Notes: a model not told the origin generated them from the sequence alone. Shown: positions 1 through 8,250, numbered from the stretch's first letter. The stretch is 13,242 nucleotides of DNA from Desulfobacterales bacterium (GCA_026992215.1 JALXAI010000443.1:1-13242), one strand, 5' to 3'. Made by a program: numbers and translations.

Positions 1-1190
1 TACCTGCGGAGGCGGCCAGGGAGATAAGGGAAAAGGCGGCTTTTGACGTGCGCAGGATTGAGGAGATAGAAAGGGAGACAAAGCACGACGTAATTGCGTT
101 TCTTACCAACGTGGCTGAGCACGTGGGGGATGCTGCCAGGTATATTCACCTGGGATTGACTTCGTCCGACGTGCTTGATACGGCCTTTGCCCTGCAGTTG
201 AAGGAAGCCTCTTCGATCATTGAAAGTGACCTGGAGCAGTTGTTGCGCACGTTAAGGCGACTTGCCTTTGAGCACAAGCTCACGGTAATGATCGGGAGAT
301 CTCACGGGATACATGCCGAGCCGATCACCTTCGGGCTCAAGCTTGCTCTCTGGTATTCTGAAATGACGCGCAATATTGAAAGGTTCAAGAGAGCGGCACA
401 GTGTGTCGCCTACGGAAAAATTTCCGGTGCGGTAGGGACGTATGCGAACGTTGATCCCAGGGTGGAAAAACTTACATGCAAACGCCTCGGGCTGAAACCC
501 GCCCCGATTTCCAACCAGATCATCCAGCGAGACCGTTACGCGGAATATTTTACGACCATAGCCATCGTGGGGGGGAGCATTGAGAAAATAGCAACTGAGA
601 TCAGGCACCTGCAGCGAACGGAGGTTCGGGAGGTCGAGGAATACTTTTCCAAGGGACAAAAAGGATCTTCGGCCATGCCTCACAAAAGAAACCCCATAGC
701 CAGCGAGAACATGTGCGGTCTTACGCGGGTGCTTAGAGGAAACGCCTTTTCCTCCCTGGAAAATATTCCCCTGTGGCACGAAAGGGATATCAGTCATTCA
801 TCGGTGGAAAGGATTATAGCACCGGACAGTACCATACTTCTCGATTACCTTCTCAACAGGCTTAACAGGGTGCTGGACACCCTGGTGGTTTACCCTGAAA
901 ACATGATGAAAAACCTGAAACTTACCGGGCGACTCTTTTTCTCACAGCAGGTGATGCTGCACCTGACGCAAAAGGGAGTCTCAAGGGAGGACGCGTACAG
1001 AATGGTACAGAGGAACGCCATGAAGGCCTGGGAAGAAGGAAGAGATCTTCAGGAAATTTTGAGTGAAGACAGGGAAGTGATGTTCCTGGTAAGTAAAGAG
1101 GAGTTAGAAAGTATCTTTGATCTGGGTTATCATTTAAAGCACGTGGATACGATTTTCGAACAGGTATTTGGCAGGGAAGGAGCGGCTTGA
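1..1190 (+). CDS. purB: Adenylosuccinate lyase, 5'-truncated by window edge
   Basis: Adenylosuccinate lyase acts twice in purine synthesis in the cytosol: it removes fumarate from SAICAR and from adenylosuccinate. The reading frame is open from base 3 and has no start in the window. By recall of Bacillus PurB (about 430 residues), roughly the first 40 residues lie outside. Visible marks are ETKHDV (His of the first catalytic region), LTSSDVLDTA, RSHGIHAEP (second catalytic His), and the fumarase/aspartase-superfamily signature GSSAMPHKRNP at bases 663-695, which carries the catalytic-loop serine. The C-terminal part (WEEGRDLQEI, YHLKHVD) also follows the family. A GTG at 48 is only an internal valine codon, because homology continues upstream of it. 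The stop codon TGA (1188-1190) shares its last base with the ATG of the next gene, so translation is probably coupled. The identification is very secure. Confidence 0.97.
   Translation, partial: PAEAAREIREKAAFDVRRIEEIERETKHDVIAFLTNVAEHVGDAARYIHLGLTSSDVLDTAFALQLKEASSIIESDLEQLLRTLRRLAFEHKLTVMIGRSHGIHAEPITFGLKLALWYSEMTRNIERFKRAAQCVAYGKISGAVGTYANVDPRVEKLTCKRLGLKPAPISNQIIQRDRYAEYFTTIAIVGGSIEKIATEIRHLQRTEVREVEEYFSKGQKGSSAMPHKRNPIASENMCGLTRVLRGNAFSSLENIPLWHERDISHSSVERIIAPDSTILLDYLLNRLNRVLDTLVVYPENMMKNLKLTGRLFFSQQVMLHLTQKGVSREDAYRMVQRNAMKAWEEGRDLQEILSEDREVMFLVSKEELESIFDLGYHLKHVDTIFEQVFGREGAA
1177..1182 (+). promoter_or_regulatory. Shine-Dalgarno site deciding the creatininase-family start
   Basis: AAGGAG lies 7 nt before the ATG at 1190. 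A TTG at 1187 is in the same frame but only 4 nt from this site, so ATG 1190 is the better start. The site lies inside the purB coding end. Confidence 0.7.
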
Positions 1191-1933
1191 TGTTAATCGA
1201 AGCCATGACGATGAGAGAGTTTGAGGAAGGGCTCAAGCAGACAAAAAGTGTTATTGTTCCGCTGGGTTCTGTTGAAGAACACGGAAATCACCTGCCCCTG
1301 GGAACCGACACTATTCAGGCCTATGAAATTTCGGCGAGGGTGGGCGAGAAGATTGGCGTGTTTGTGTGTCCGCCGCTTTACTACGGGTTATGCAGGAGTT
1401 CAAGCAAGCATCCGGGAACGCTGTCCATAAAGGGGAGCACTTTAAGGAGCCTTGTTGTTGACCTAGTTGAAGCGCTCTACGGGCAGGGTTTAAGGGTGTT
1501 TCTGCTGTTCAGTGGCCATGCCGGCGGTACCCATCTTGCCATGATACTCGACGCAGCCGAGGAGATGCTGGATAAATTTGATGACATTACACTCGGTGTC
1601 ATTTCGTACCTTGATATTGCCGATGAAGCATGGGCCGCCGAGCTTGAGTGTGAGAAGGATTCCCACGCAGGTGAATCCGAAACTTCGCTGATGACGTATT
1701 TGAGGCCCGGTTGGGTTAAGGGGACGAGCCCCGAGGAATACCCCGAGTTTCCAAAGTATATCCTGGTAAGAAACAAGCGTTCCTACTGGCAGGGTGGTGT
1801 GTGGGGAGATCCCGGGAAGGCCTCCGCCGACAAGGGAGAAAGATTGCTCCGCAGCGCTGTCGATTTCCTTGCCGGAGTCGTAAAAAAGCTGGAAAAGTTT
1901 CACGAAGAATCATTGTCAGACGTGGTGACATGA
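1190..1933 (+). CDS. Creatininase-family metal-dependent amidohydrolase
   Basis: This 247-residue protein belongs to the creatininase (creatinine amidohydrolase) family of cytosolic metalloenzymes that hydrolyse amide or formamide bonds. Members include creatininase, the archaeal FAPy deformylase ArfB and the mycofactocin peptidase MftE. Visible motifs are GSVEEHGNHLPLGTDT (predicted metal ligands E29, H31 and D40), SGHAGGTH (H110) and DSHAGESETS (H159, E162, E164), then VWGDPGKAS near the C-terminus. The second motif is usually written N-G-H-G/E-G-N; here both flanking Asn positions are changed to Ser and Thr. The true substrate cannot be read from sequence. It starts inside the purB stop codon and its stop overlaps the ATG of the U32 gene, so the three genes are probably co-translated. 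A link to purine or cofactor metabolism is only an inference from this position. Confidence 0.88.
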   Translation: MLIEAMTMREFEEGLKQTKSVIVPLGSVEEHGNHLPLGTDTIQAYEISARVGEKIGVFVCPPLYYGLCRSSSKHPGTLSIKGSTLRSLVVDLVEALYGQGLRVFLLFSGHAGGTHLAMILDAAEEMLDKFDDITLGVISYLDIADEAWAAELECEKDSHAGESETSLMTYLRPGWVKGTSPEEYPEFPKYILVRNKRSYWQGGVWGDPGKASADKGERLLRSAVDFLAGVVKKLEKFHEESLSDVVT

Positions 1934-4047
1934 ACAAGATGTCACGTGGTTCGGAAACAGCGATGATTCCCGAGCTGGTTGCTCCCGCCGGGAACCTGGA
2001 ATCTTTTTTTGCGGCTGTGGAAGCCGGGGCGGACGCAGTTTACCTTGGCTTGAAAAAGTTTAGCGCGAGGCGGCTTGCCCGAAATTTCAGCCTTGAGGAA
2101 CTTTCAAGAGTTATCGCGTTTGCCCGGGGAAAAGACGTAAAAATTTACGTGGCGCTAAACAGCCTTATTTTGCCCGCAGAGATTCCCGAGCTCGTGGAAA
2201 CTCTGGCCATGCTGGAGAAGATCGGCTCGGACGCGCTCATCATTCAGGATCCCGCGGTACTTTACCTGGTCTTTAACTACTTCCCAGGCATCCGCCTGCA
2301 CGGAAGCACTCTTATGGCGATTCACAACCACTGCGGAGCCCAGGAATTGAAAAAGCTGGGTGTGAAAAGGGTTGTGCTCGCTCGCGAGTTGAGCCTGGAG
2401 GAAATAAGGGAAATAAGGGAAAAGGCGGATATCGAACTGGAGGTCTTTGTCCATGGTGCCCTGTGCTATTCGTACTCCGGGCTGTGCCTGGCGAGCAGTT
2501 TTCTGGGCGGTAAAAGCGGCCTCAGGGGAAATTGCGTGCAGCCGTGCAGGAGATTGTACCGAAGCAGGGGTGAGAGAGGTTACTTTTTGTCGGCCAGCGA
2601 CTTAAGCGCCATTGAAATTGTTCCCGAGCTCAAGCGTGCTGGTATCGAGGCGCTCAAGCTGGAAGGCAGGATGAAACCAGCGGAGTACGTCCACAGCGTT
2701 GTGAAGGCATACCGCCTGGTCCTTGATGCTCCCGAAAACAGGGAAAAAGAGGCCATAGGGGAAGCCCTTGAGATACTGAAAGGCGCACCGGGCAGAAAGC
2801 CTACGCCCGGGTACTTTCTGCAGGGGAAGAAAAAGGCGAACAGCCTCGATATACTGGCCCCGCACAGATCGGGTACGAGCGGGATATGGATAGGGACGGT
2901 TACAGGGAAAAGGGGAAGCGAGATAATTGTAAAACTGAGGCACGGGCTCGGTCCGGGAGATCGTTTACGCCCCGAGTCAGGTTCAGGCAAGGAAAAGCAG
3001 GCGTTTGTGGTAAAAGAGATCAGAAAGAAGGGGAAAAATGTCAGGGCCGGGAAAAAAGGGGATGTCATAACACTTCGAACCGGGGTCAACATAGATGTTG
3101 AAGACAAGCTTTTCAAAGTGGGAAGCAAAAGCAAGAGTCGATGGAGTTCTCATTCGAAGCTGAGTAAACAGCTTCCAGGACTCAAAAAAAACCTCTTTTC
3201 CAGGGATCCCGCGCTGGATGAATACTGTGCAGACGCCCTTGGTCGCCTCAGAGACGAGGGAAACAAGTGGAGCAGGCTTCCTGAAAGGAGTTACCTGAAG
3301 ATAGGCGGGGTACACCTTTTGAGTGAAGCCTTCAAGTTCCCGGTTGACGATGTAATACTGCTTGCCACCAGGGAAAACCTGGAAAAGGTATCGAAAAGAC
3401 GTTTCAGTCACGAACAATTTGATCGTTTCGGATGGTTTATTCCTCCTATAATCCTTGAGAAGGACATCGAGTATTACTCGAATGCTATAGCGTGGTACGT
3501 GGAGAGGGGATTTAACTACTGGTGGATAAACAACTGGTCGCATTTCAAGTTTTTCGAAAACCGGGGCGTGAAGTTGGTCGCTGATTCGAGTTTCAACGTA
3601 AGCAATAACGTTGAATTGTGGGTCTACAGGAATTGGGGTTGCAGGGCGGCTGTGCTGTCGTGGGAAATGAGCAGGCAGGACATAGCCAGACTGGTAAAGA
3701 GCAGGCCCCCGCTACCGGTTTACATGACGGTCTACGGGTATCCTCCGATCTTTACTTCCAGGATCAAGCCCCCGGTAAAAAGCTCCAAAATAAGCCTTGA
3801 GGGTGATAAAAGATCATCCTTTCGTGTTACTGACCGGGAGGGGGTTTGCATAATATCTCCTTCATGGCCGGTTAATCTTTTTGAATATCTGGACGAGATC
3901 AAATCCTTGGGAATAAGAAATTTTGTCATTGATTGTTCCCATTCTCACTGTGATAAAAGGGAACTTACAAGGGTGGTAAGCGGTTACAGGAGGGAACGAA
4001 CAGACTTGCCGAGGAGCCGATTTAACTACGAAAGATCGGTAGGATAA
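1930..4047 (+). CDS. U32-family protein (RlhA/TrhP-like, 705 aa)
   Basis: U32 proteins were first called peptidases or collagenases. The characterised bacterial members TrhP and RlhA hydroxylate tRNA and 23S rRNA using prephenate-dependent chemistry, so an RNA-modification role is likelier than proteolysis. The N-terminal barrel starts at IPELVAPAGN (residues 13-22). The family signature with E171 and H175-G176-A177 includes four cysteines at C179, C186, C202 and C206 (spacing 7, 16, 4), matching the proposed Fe-S cysteine set. LKLEGRMK is at 242-249. A small beta-rich domain follows (about 330-430), then a C-terminal region with VYGYPPIF (601-608), which resembles a degenerate second U32 half without cysteines. 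The ATG at 1930 overlaps the previous stop (ATGA); the frame stays open upstream, but that part shadows the creatininase gene. The local Shine-Dalgarno is weak, consistent with coupling. RlhA versus TrhP is not resolved. Confidence 0.9.
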   Translation: MNKMSRGSETAMIPELVAPAGNLESFFAAVEAGADAVYLGLKKFSARRLARNFSLEELSRVIAFARGKDVKIYVALNSLILPAEIPELVETLAMLEKIGSDALIIQDPAVLYLVFNYFPGIRLHGSTLMAIHNHCGAQELKKLGVKRVVLARELSLEEIREIREKADIELEVFVHGALCYSYSGLCLASSFLGGKSGLRGNCVQPCRRLYRSRGERGYFLSASDLSAIEIVPELKRAGIEALKLEGRMKPAEYVHSVVKAYRLVLDAPENREKEAIGEALEILKGAPGRKPTPGYFLQGKKKANSLDILAPHRSGTSGIWIGTVTGKRGSEIIVKLRHGLGPGDRLRPESGSGKEKQAFVVKEIRKKGKNVRAGKKGDVITLRTGVNIDVEDKLFKVGSKSKSRWSSHSKLSKQLPGLKKNLFSRDPALDEYCADALGRLRDEGNKWSRLPERSYLKIGGVHLLSEAFKFPVDDVILLATRENLEKVSKRRFSHEQFDRFGWFIPPIILEKDIEYYSNAIAWYVERGFNYWWINNWSHFKFFENRGVKLVADSSFNVSNNVELWVYRNWGCRAAVLSWEMSRQDIARLVKSRPPLPVYMTVYGYPPIFTSRIKPPVKSSKISLEGDKRSSFRVTDREGVCIISPSWPVNLFEYLDEIKSLGIRNFVIDCSHSHCDKRELTRVVSGYRRERTDLPRSRFNYERSVG

Positions 4048-4053
4048 ACAGGA

Positions 4054-4125
4054 TACCTGTACTGAGCTCAGTCGAAGTACCTGTACTGAGCTCAGTCGAA
4101 GTACCTGTACTGGGCTTTATTGAGA
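4054..4125 (+). repeat. 24-bp tandem repeat, two perfect copies plus one decayed
   Basis: Bases 4054-4077 and 4078-4101 are identical 24-mers. The core ACTGAGCTCAGT is a perfect 12-bp palindrome followed by CGAAG. A third unit from 4102 keeps the first 11 bases (TACCTGTACTG) and 17 of 24 overall before it fades. The array fills most of the 79-bp gap between the U32 gene and dnaE. The same core recurs in inverted orientation at 8023-8044, so this is a dispersed intergenic element rather than a local duplication. No U-tract follows, so it is not an ordinary terminator. Confidence 0.92.
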
Positions 4126-4133
4126 CATGGGAG

Positions 4134-4139
4134 AAGGAG
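4134..4139 (+). promoter_or_regulatory. Shine-Dalgarno site deciding the dnaE start
   Basis: AAGGAG sits 5 nt before the ATG at 4145. An in-frame ATG at 4127 lies upstream, but it would translate this purine-rich stretch as MGEGEG, which has no counterpart I know in DnaE proteins. The start at 4145 is preferred. Confidence 0.7.
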
Positions 4140-4144
4140 AAGGG

Positions 4145-7100
4145 ATGAAAGGGACAGACTTCGTCCATTTGCACGTACACACCGAATACAGTCTGCTTGA
4201 CGGGGCTATTCGTTTAAGAGATCTCTTCGAGACGGTAAAGGCCTACGGTATGAACGCTGTGGCCATGACTGATCACGGCAACCTTCATGGCGCTCTGGAA
4301 TTTTATGAAAAGGCCACCAAGAGTGGTATTAAGCCTATCATAGGTTGCGAGGTTTACGTGGCTCCCGGGAGCAGGTTTGACAGGGCACCAAAAGACAGAA
4401 ACGAAAAGGAACGCAATTATCACCTGATATTGCTTGCCGAAAATTACAGTGGTTACAGGAACCTGATCAAACTGGTTACGGCGGCTCACCTGGAGGGATT
4501 TTACTATAAGCCCAGGATTGATAAGGAGATGCTGAAGGAGTGCCATGAAGGCCTCATAGGGATGTCTGCGTGCCTGAAAGGGGAAGTTGCGGTAAATCTT
4601 GCTAACGGTAACGTTGAAGATGCCAGAAGTGCGGCGGAAGAATATGCCCGCATATTCGGGAGTGATAATTTTTTCCTTGAGATTCAGGCAAACGGTATCC
4701 CGGAGCAGGAAATCGTAAACAAGGGTTTGATACAACTTGCAAGGGAGCTGGGGCTGCCCCTGGTGGCGACCAACGACTGTCATTACATGAGAAAAGAAGA
4801 CAGCAGAGCTCACGATGTTCTGCTCTGCATACAGACGGGTAAAGCGGTTCAGGACCAGAAACGGCTCAGGTTTTCCACCGAGGAGCTCTATTTCAAATCG
4901 CCAGCTGAAATGGAGGCCGAGTTTTCTCACGTACCCGAGGCACTATCCAATACGCGAGTGATTGCTGACCGCTGCAACGTTGAGCTGACTTACGGGAAGC
5001 ACATTTTCCCTTACTTTCCTCTTGAAGAAGGTGTATCGGCGGAAGAAACCTTTGCGGAAGTTGCGCGGCAAGGGCTTGAACAAAGGCTGGAAGAGATAAG
5101 AAAAAAAGAAGCGGCTTTCGATGAGGAAAAGGAAAAGGAATACAGGGAGAGGCTTGAAGAGGAAATTCGGGTAATAACGGAGATGGGCTTTGCGACGTAT
5201 TTTCTGATCGTCGCTGATTTTGTCAACTATGCGAAGAAGGAAAAAATCCCGGTGGGACCGGGGAGAGGGTCAGCGGCTGGGAGTCTGGTGGCATATTGCA
5301 TGGAGATTACCGACATTGACCCGATCAAGTACGAGCTTCTGTTCGAGCGGTTTTTAAACCTCGAAAGGGTTAGCCTGCCTGATATAGATGTGGATTTTTG
5401 CATCAACGGCCGGGAACGCGTGCTTCAGTATGTATCAAAGAAGTATGGCAAGGACCACGTGGCGCAAATAACAACCTTTGGAACCCTCCAGGCTCGAGCC
5501 GTTATTCGCGACGTGGGACGTGCGCTCGGAATGCCGTATAACGAGGTCGATAAAATTGCGAAACTGGTTCCCACGGGCAAAAAGGTGACGCTGAAAGAAG
5601 CGCTGAAGCTTGAGCCTTCGCTGCAGGAACTGGCGGAAAAAAAGCAAACCGTTCGCGAATTGTTTGATGTTGCCATGGCTCTCGAAGGGCTCCCCAGGCA
5701 TTCGTCCACCCACGCGGCGGGAGTTGTCATTGCGGATAAACCGCTTACCGAGTATGTGCCGTTGTACCGGGGAAACAAGGGTGAGGTGGTTACCCAGTTT
5801 CCCATGGAGTACGTTGAAAAAGTCGGTTTGATTAAGTTTGATTTCCTTGGCTTGAGGAACCTCACCGTAATTGACAACGCCGTAAAACTGGTACGGGAAA
5901 ATCACCAACCCGATTTCGATATCAGGAAAATTCCCCTGGATGATCCCAGAACCTTTGAACTTCTCAAATCGGGTGATACCCTGGGTGTTTTCCAGCTTGA
6001 GAGTTCGGGGATGAGAGACATCCTCGTGCGGCTGGCGCCGGAAGACTTCACGGATATCATAGCGCTGGTTGCTCTCTACAGGCCCGGGCCGCTCGAAAGT
6101 GGAATGGTGGAAAACTTTATTCAGGCAAAGCACGGGAAGATTCCCGTTACCTTCGAGCTTGAAGAGCTGCGCCCCATTCTCGGTCCGACCTACGGGATCA
6201 TTCTTTACCAGGAACAGGTGATGAAAATAGCCAATGTGCTGGCCAATTACAGCCTTGGGGAAGCAGATATATTGCGGCGTGCCATGGGAAAGAAAAAGCC
6301 GGAAGTTATGGCGGCTCAGCGCGAGCGCTTCATGAAGGGGGCGATGGAAAATAAGATTGATCCCCGGAAAGCCTCGCACATCTTCGATCTAATGGAAAAA
6401 TTTGCCGGATACGGCTTTAACAAGTCTCACTCGGCAGCCTATGCCCTTATTGCTTACCAGACGGCTTACCTCAAGGCAAATTACCCCGTGGAATTCATGG
6501 CGGCGCTGTTAAACAGTGTTCAGGGTGATACTGACAATATCCTGAAGTTGATAAACGAATGTCGGGATCATGGTATAGAGATTCTTCCACCAGATGTGAA
6601 TGCCAGCGAAGACAGTTTCACTGTAAAGGGAAACAGGATTCGATTCGGGCTTGCGGCCGTAAAGAATGTTGGACACGGTGCCGTAAATGCTATCATCTCG
6701 ACGCGGAAGGCACAGGGACCCTTCAAGTCGATTTATGACTTCTGCGAACGGGTACCGTCCAACCAGGTAAATCGCAGGGTGATTGAAAACCTGGTTAAGT
6801 GCGGAGCTTTTGATAGCATACATCCCCAGCGAAGCCGGGTGTACGCTGCCCTGGACGATGCCATCGCCAGGGGACAGGAGCTTGACAAGGAGCAGAAAAA
6901 CGGCCAGCTGAGCCTGTTTGGATTCATGGGAATAGAGAGCACGGCGGACGAGGAGCTTCCTGAAGTTGCCGATTGGGACATGAAACAGAGGCTGGCGTTC
7001 GAGAAGGAGGCTCTGGGATTGTATGTTTCTGGGCATCCCATGGATTCCATAGAAGGAGAAGTGTCACATATCTGTACCGTCACAACCGGTACCATATCGG

Positions 7101-7651
7101 AAGAAAGAGACGGGGCTCAGGTCATCATATGCGGGCTTCTTACCCTTATCAAGGAAATAACCACCAGGAAAGGCGAAAGAATGGGCTTTATTAATCTCGA
7201 GGACAGATATGGAAGTATAGAAGTGGTTGCCTTTCCCGAAGTGTACGAGAAAATCCTGCCCAGGCTGGGTACAGATGAACCGAGCGTGCTCGTGGGGCAT
7301 TACCAGCGAGACGAGAAAAAAGGGAAAATTATAGCTTCCAGGGTACTATCGCTGGATGAGGCCCAATCCGAAGCTATAAAGTCTTTGAGGCTTTACCTGA
7401 ACGGAAACAGGGTTGAAGAAAAAACCCTGACAAGGATAAAGCATACCCTGCAGAGTTCACCGGGCGAATGCCCAACCCTGGTACACGTCTTGATCCCGGG
7501 GCACAGCGAGACTATAATTGCTTTAAATGGTGAGCTGAGGGTAAACCCTACGGGGGCGCTGCTCTCTGAGCTCCGTAAGCTCCTCGGCAACGACAAAGTC
7601 AGACCAGAACTTGCCGTCAATGGTTATGATTCAAGGAGAAATGGCTTATGA
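4145..7651 (+). CDS. dnaE: DNA polymerase III alpha subunit
   Basis: This is the catalytic subunit of the replicative or lagging-strand polymerase, 1168 residues, which is normal length for the DnaE1 class. An N-terminal PHP domain carries HLHVHTEYSLLDG (H8, H10, H12), TDHGN (D43, H44), GCEVY (E69) and NDCHYM (H213), so its metal site looks largely intact and may be a proofreading exonuclease. The polymerase core has GPGRGSAAGSLVAY, PDIDVDF (catalytic D413 and D415), and KFDFLGLRNL giving the third aspartate at D566. AGYGFNKSHSAAYA marks the fingers region. QLSLF at 921-925 fits a beta-clamp-binding motif. An OB fold follows (RKGERMGFINLEDRYGSIEVV), then a short tail. Whether the genome also has PolC, as most Bacillota do, cannot be seen here. 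The stop overlaps the next start (ATGA). The tandem repeat lies just upstream. Confidence 0.97.
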   Translation: MKGTDFVHLHVHTEYSLLDGAIRLRDLFETVKAYGMNAVAMTDHGNLHGALEFYEKATKSGIKPIIGCEVYVAPGSRFDRAPKDRNEKERNYHLILLAENYSGYRNLIKLVTAAHLEGFYYKPRIDKEMLKECHEGLIGMSACLKGEVAVNLANGNVEDARSAAEEYARIFGSDNFFLEIQANGIPEQEIVNKGLIQLARELGLPLVATNDCHYMRKEDSRAHDVLLCIQTGKAVQDQKRLRFSTEELYFKSPAEMEAEFSHVPEALSNTRVIADRCNVELTYGKHIFPYFPLEEGVSAEETFAEVARQGLEQRLEEIRKKEAAFDEEKEKEYRERLEEEIRVITEMGFATYFLIVADFVNYAKKEKIPVGPGRGSAAGSLVAYCMEITDIDPIKYELLFERFLNLERVSLPDIDVDFCINGRERVLQYVSKKYGKDHVAQITTFGTLQARAVIRDVGRALGMPYNEVDKIAKLVPTGKKVTLKEALKLEPSLQELAEKKQTVRELFDVAMALEGLPRHSSTHAAGVVIADKPLTEYVPLYRGNKGEVVTQFPMEYVEKVGLIKFDFLGLRNLTVIDNAVKLVRENHQPDFDIRKIPLDDPRTFELLKSGDTLGVFQLESSGMRDILVRLAPEDFTDIIALVALYRPGPLESGMVENFIQAKHGKIPVTFELEELRPILGPTYGIILYQEQVMKIANVLANYSLGEADILRRAMGKKKPEVMAAQRERFMKGAMENKIDPRKASHIFDLMEKFAGYGFNKSHSAAYALIAYQTAYLKANYPVEFMAALLNSVQGDTDNILKLINECRDHGIEILPPDVNASEDSFTVKGNRIRFGLAAVKNVGHGAVNAIISTRKAQGPFKSIYDFCERVPSNQVNRRVIENLVKCGAFDSIHPQRSRVYAALDDAIARGQELDKEQKNGQLSLFGFMGIESTADEELPEVADWDMKQRLAFEKEALGLYVSGHPMDSIEGEVSHICTVTTGTISEERDGAQVIICGLLTLIKEITTRKGERMGFINLEDRYGSIEVVAFPEVYEKILPRLGTDEPSVLVGHYQRDEKKGKIIASRVLSLDEAQSEAIKSLRLYLNGNRVEEKTLTRIKHTLQSSPGECPTLVHVLIPGHSETIIALNGELRVNPTGALLSELRKLLGNDKVRPELAVNGYDSRRNGL

Positions 7652-7989
7652 TCGAAGCTTACAGTTTCGGAAACATAAGGGTTGACGGAAAGAAATATAC
7701 GTCTGATATAAAAATTCTCCATGGTAACGTGATTTCAAACTGGTGGCGAAAGACCGGTCACGAAGTTGATGTCGATGACGTGACAGATATTCTTGATTCC
7801 GGGATCGAGATACTGGTTGTCGGTCAAGGACAACCTGGTCTCATGAAGGTCTCTCCTGCTCTTCGTAACGAACTCGAAAAAAGGGGAATAAAATTAATCG
7901 AAAAACCAACGGCCGAGGCTTACAAGGAATTCAACAGGCTCTTTTCGGAGGGCAAAAAGGTTGCGGGAGCCTTCCATCTCACCTGTTAA
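7648..7989 (+). CDS. Mth938-like (AAMDC/DUF498) domain protein
   Basis: This small 113-residue protein has the Mth938/AAMDC fold, found from archaea to mammals; its molecular function in bacteria is not established. Recognised features are SFGNIRVDGKKYTSDI near the N-terminus, NWWRKTGHEV (31-40) with its tandem tryptophans, the glycine-rich VVGQGQPGLMKV (57-68), a KRGIKLIEKPTAEA segment, and the conserved C-terminal AFHLTC. The whole protein is one domain of typical length, with no signal peptide or membrane segment. The ATG overlaps the dnaE stop, and AAGGAG at 7633-7638 lies 9 nt upstream. It is therefore in the dnaE transcript, but nothing in the sequence shows a role in replication. Confidence 0.9.
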   Translation: MIEAYSFGNIRVDGKKYTSDIKILHGNVISNWWRKTGHEVDVDDVTDILDSGIEILVVGQGQPGLMKVSPALRNELEKRGIKLIEKPTAEAYKEFNRLFSEGKKVAGAFHLTC

Positions 7990-8022
7990 TCGATGTGTTA
8001 GCCCGAGGTGATGAAACGCTCA

Positions 8023-8044
8023 CTTCGACTAAGCTCAGCACAAG
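8023..8044 (-). repeat. Inverted single copy of the dispersed repeat
   Basis: On the + strand this begins CTTCGACTAAGCTCAG. Its reverse complement matches the units at 4056-4077 and 4080-4101 at 19 of 22 bases, and all three differences are transitions. It abuts the start of the structured segment and overlaps the arm GCACAAGCC (8038-8046). Confidence 0.82.
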
Positions 8045-8093
8045 CCGGGAGGGGGATGAATCTCATTCGGTAAGCATCAAGAAACCGACAAAA

Positions 8094-8250
8094 GCAACTT
8101 GGCACGGATTGTGTCTGCATTAGCCGTCCTGCTGTCCGGGATCGGAACAAGCAGGAGTTGCCGAAACGAGTCATGAAATGGGGCAGGTCCGATAGGCGTA
8201 GCCGCTGCCGGGTACGGACATGGAATCCGCCTGGTGAGGCTTGTGCATAA
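8094..8250 (+). ncRNA. Candidate structured RNA, possibly a group II intron domain I relic
   Basis: Pairing seen directly: GCAACT (8094-8099) with AGTTGC (8156-8161); ACGG (8104-8107) with CCGT (8124-8127); and an 11-bp hairpin 8128-8155 made of CCTGCT/AGCAGG, GT/AC and CCG/CGG with two single-A bulges and a GGAT loop. The last two helices and the closing helix abut with no unpaired bases between them, as in a real three-way junction. Further downstream, GTCCG (8187-8191) can pair with CGGAC (8215-8219). The order TTAGCCG, GGAACA, CCGAAACGA, GGGTACG, ACATGGAAT, TGAGGC recalls domain I of bacterial group II introns from memory. No GUGYG 5' end, reverse transcriptase or domain V is present, so it would be a fragment. 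It may instead be an unrelated small RNA or leader. Confidence 0.35.

Noticed and set aside
18..40. Near-identical 20-base stretch shared with 2408-2428
   Set aside because: Both encode REIREKA in charged helices of unrelated proteins using the same favoured codons; convergence is the simplest explanation.
1801..1929. N-terminal extension of the U32 frame starting at GTG 1801
   Set aside because: It overlaps the creatininase gene in another frame, shows no homology to U32 proteins, and U32 similarity begins only after ATG 1930.
5435..6379. Long minus-strand open frame of 314 codons inside dnaE
   Set aside because: It is fully antisense to conserved polymerase core sequence and its translation resembles no family; this is a shadow of dnaE codon usage.
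8161..8219. SRP RNA or cobalamin riboswitch in the non-coding region
   Set aside because: GGGCAGGTCCG recalls the SRP RNA core, but the GGAAGGAAGCAGCC part is missing; no B12-box sequence is present either.
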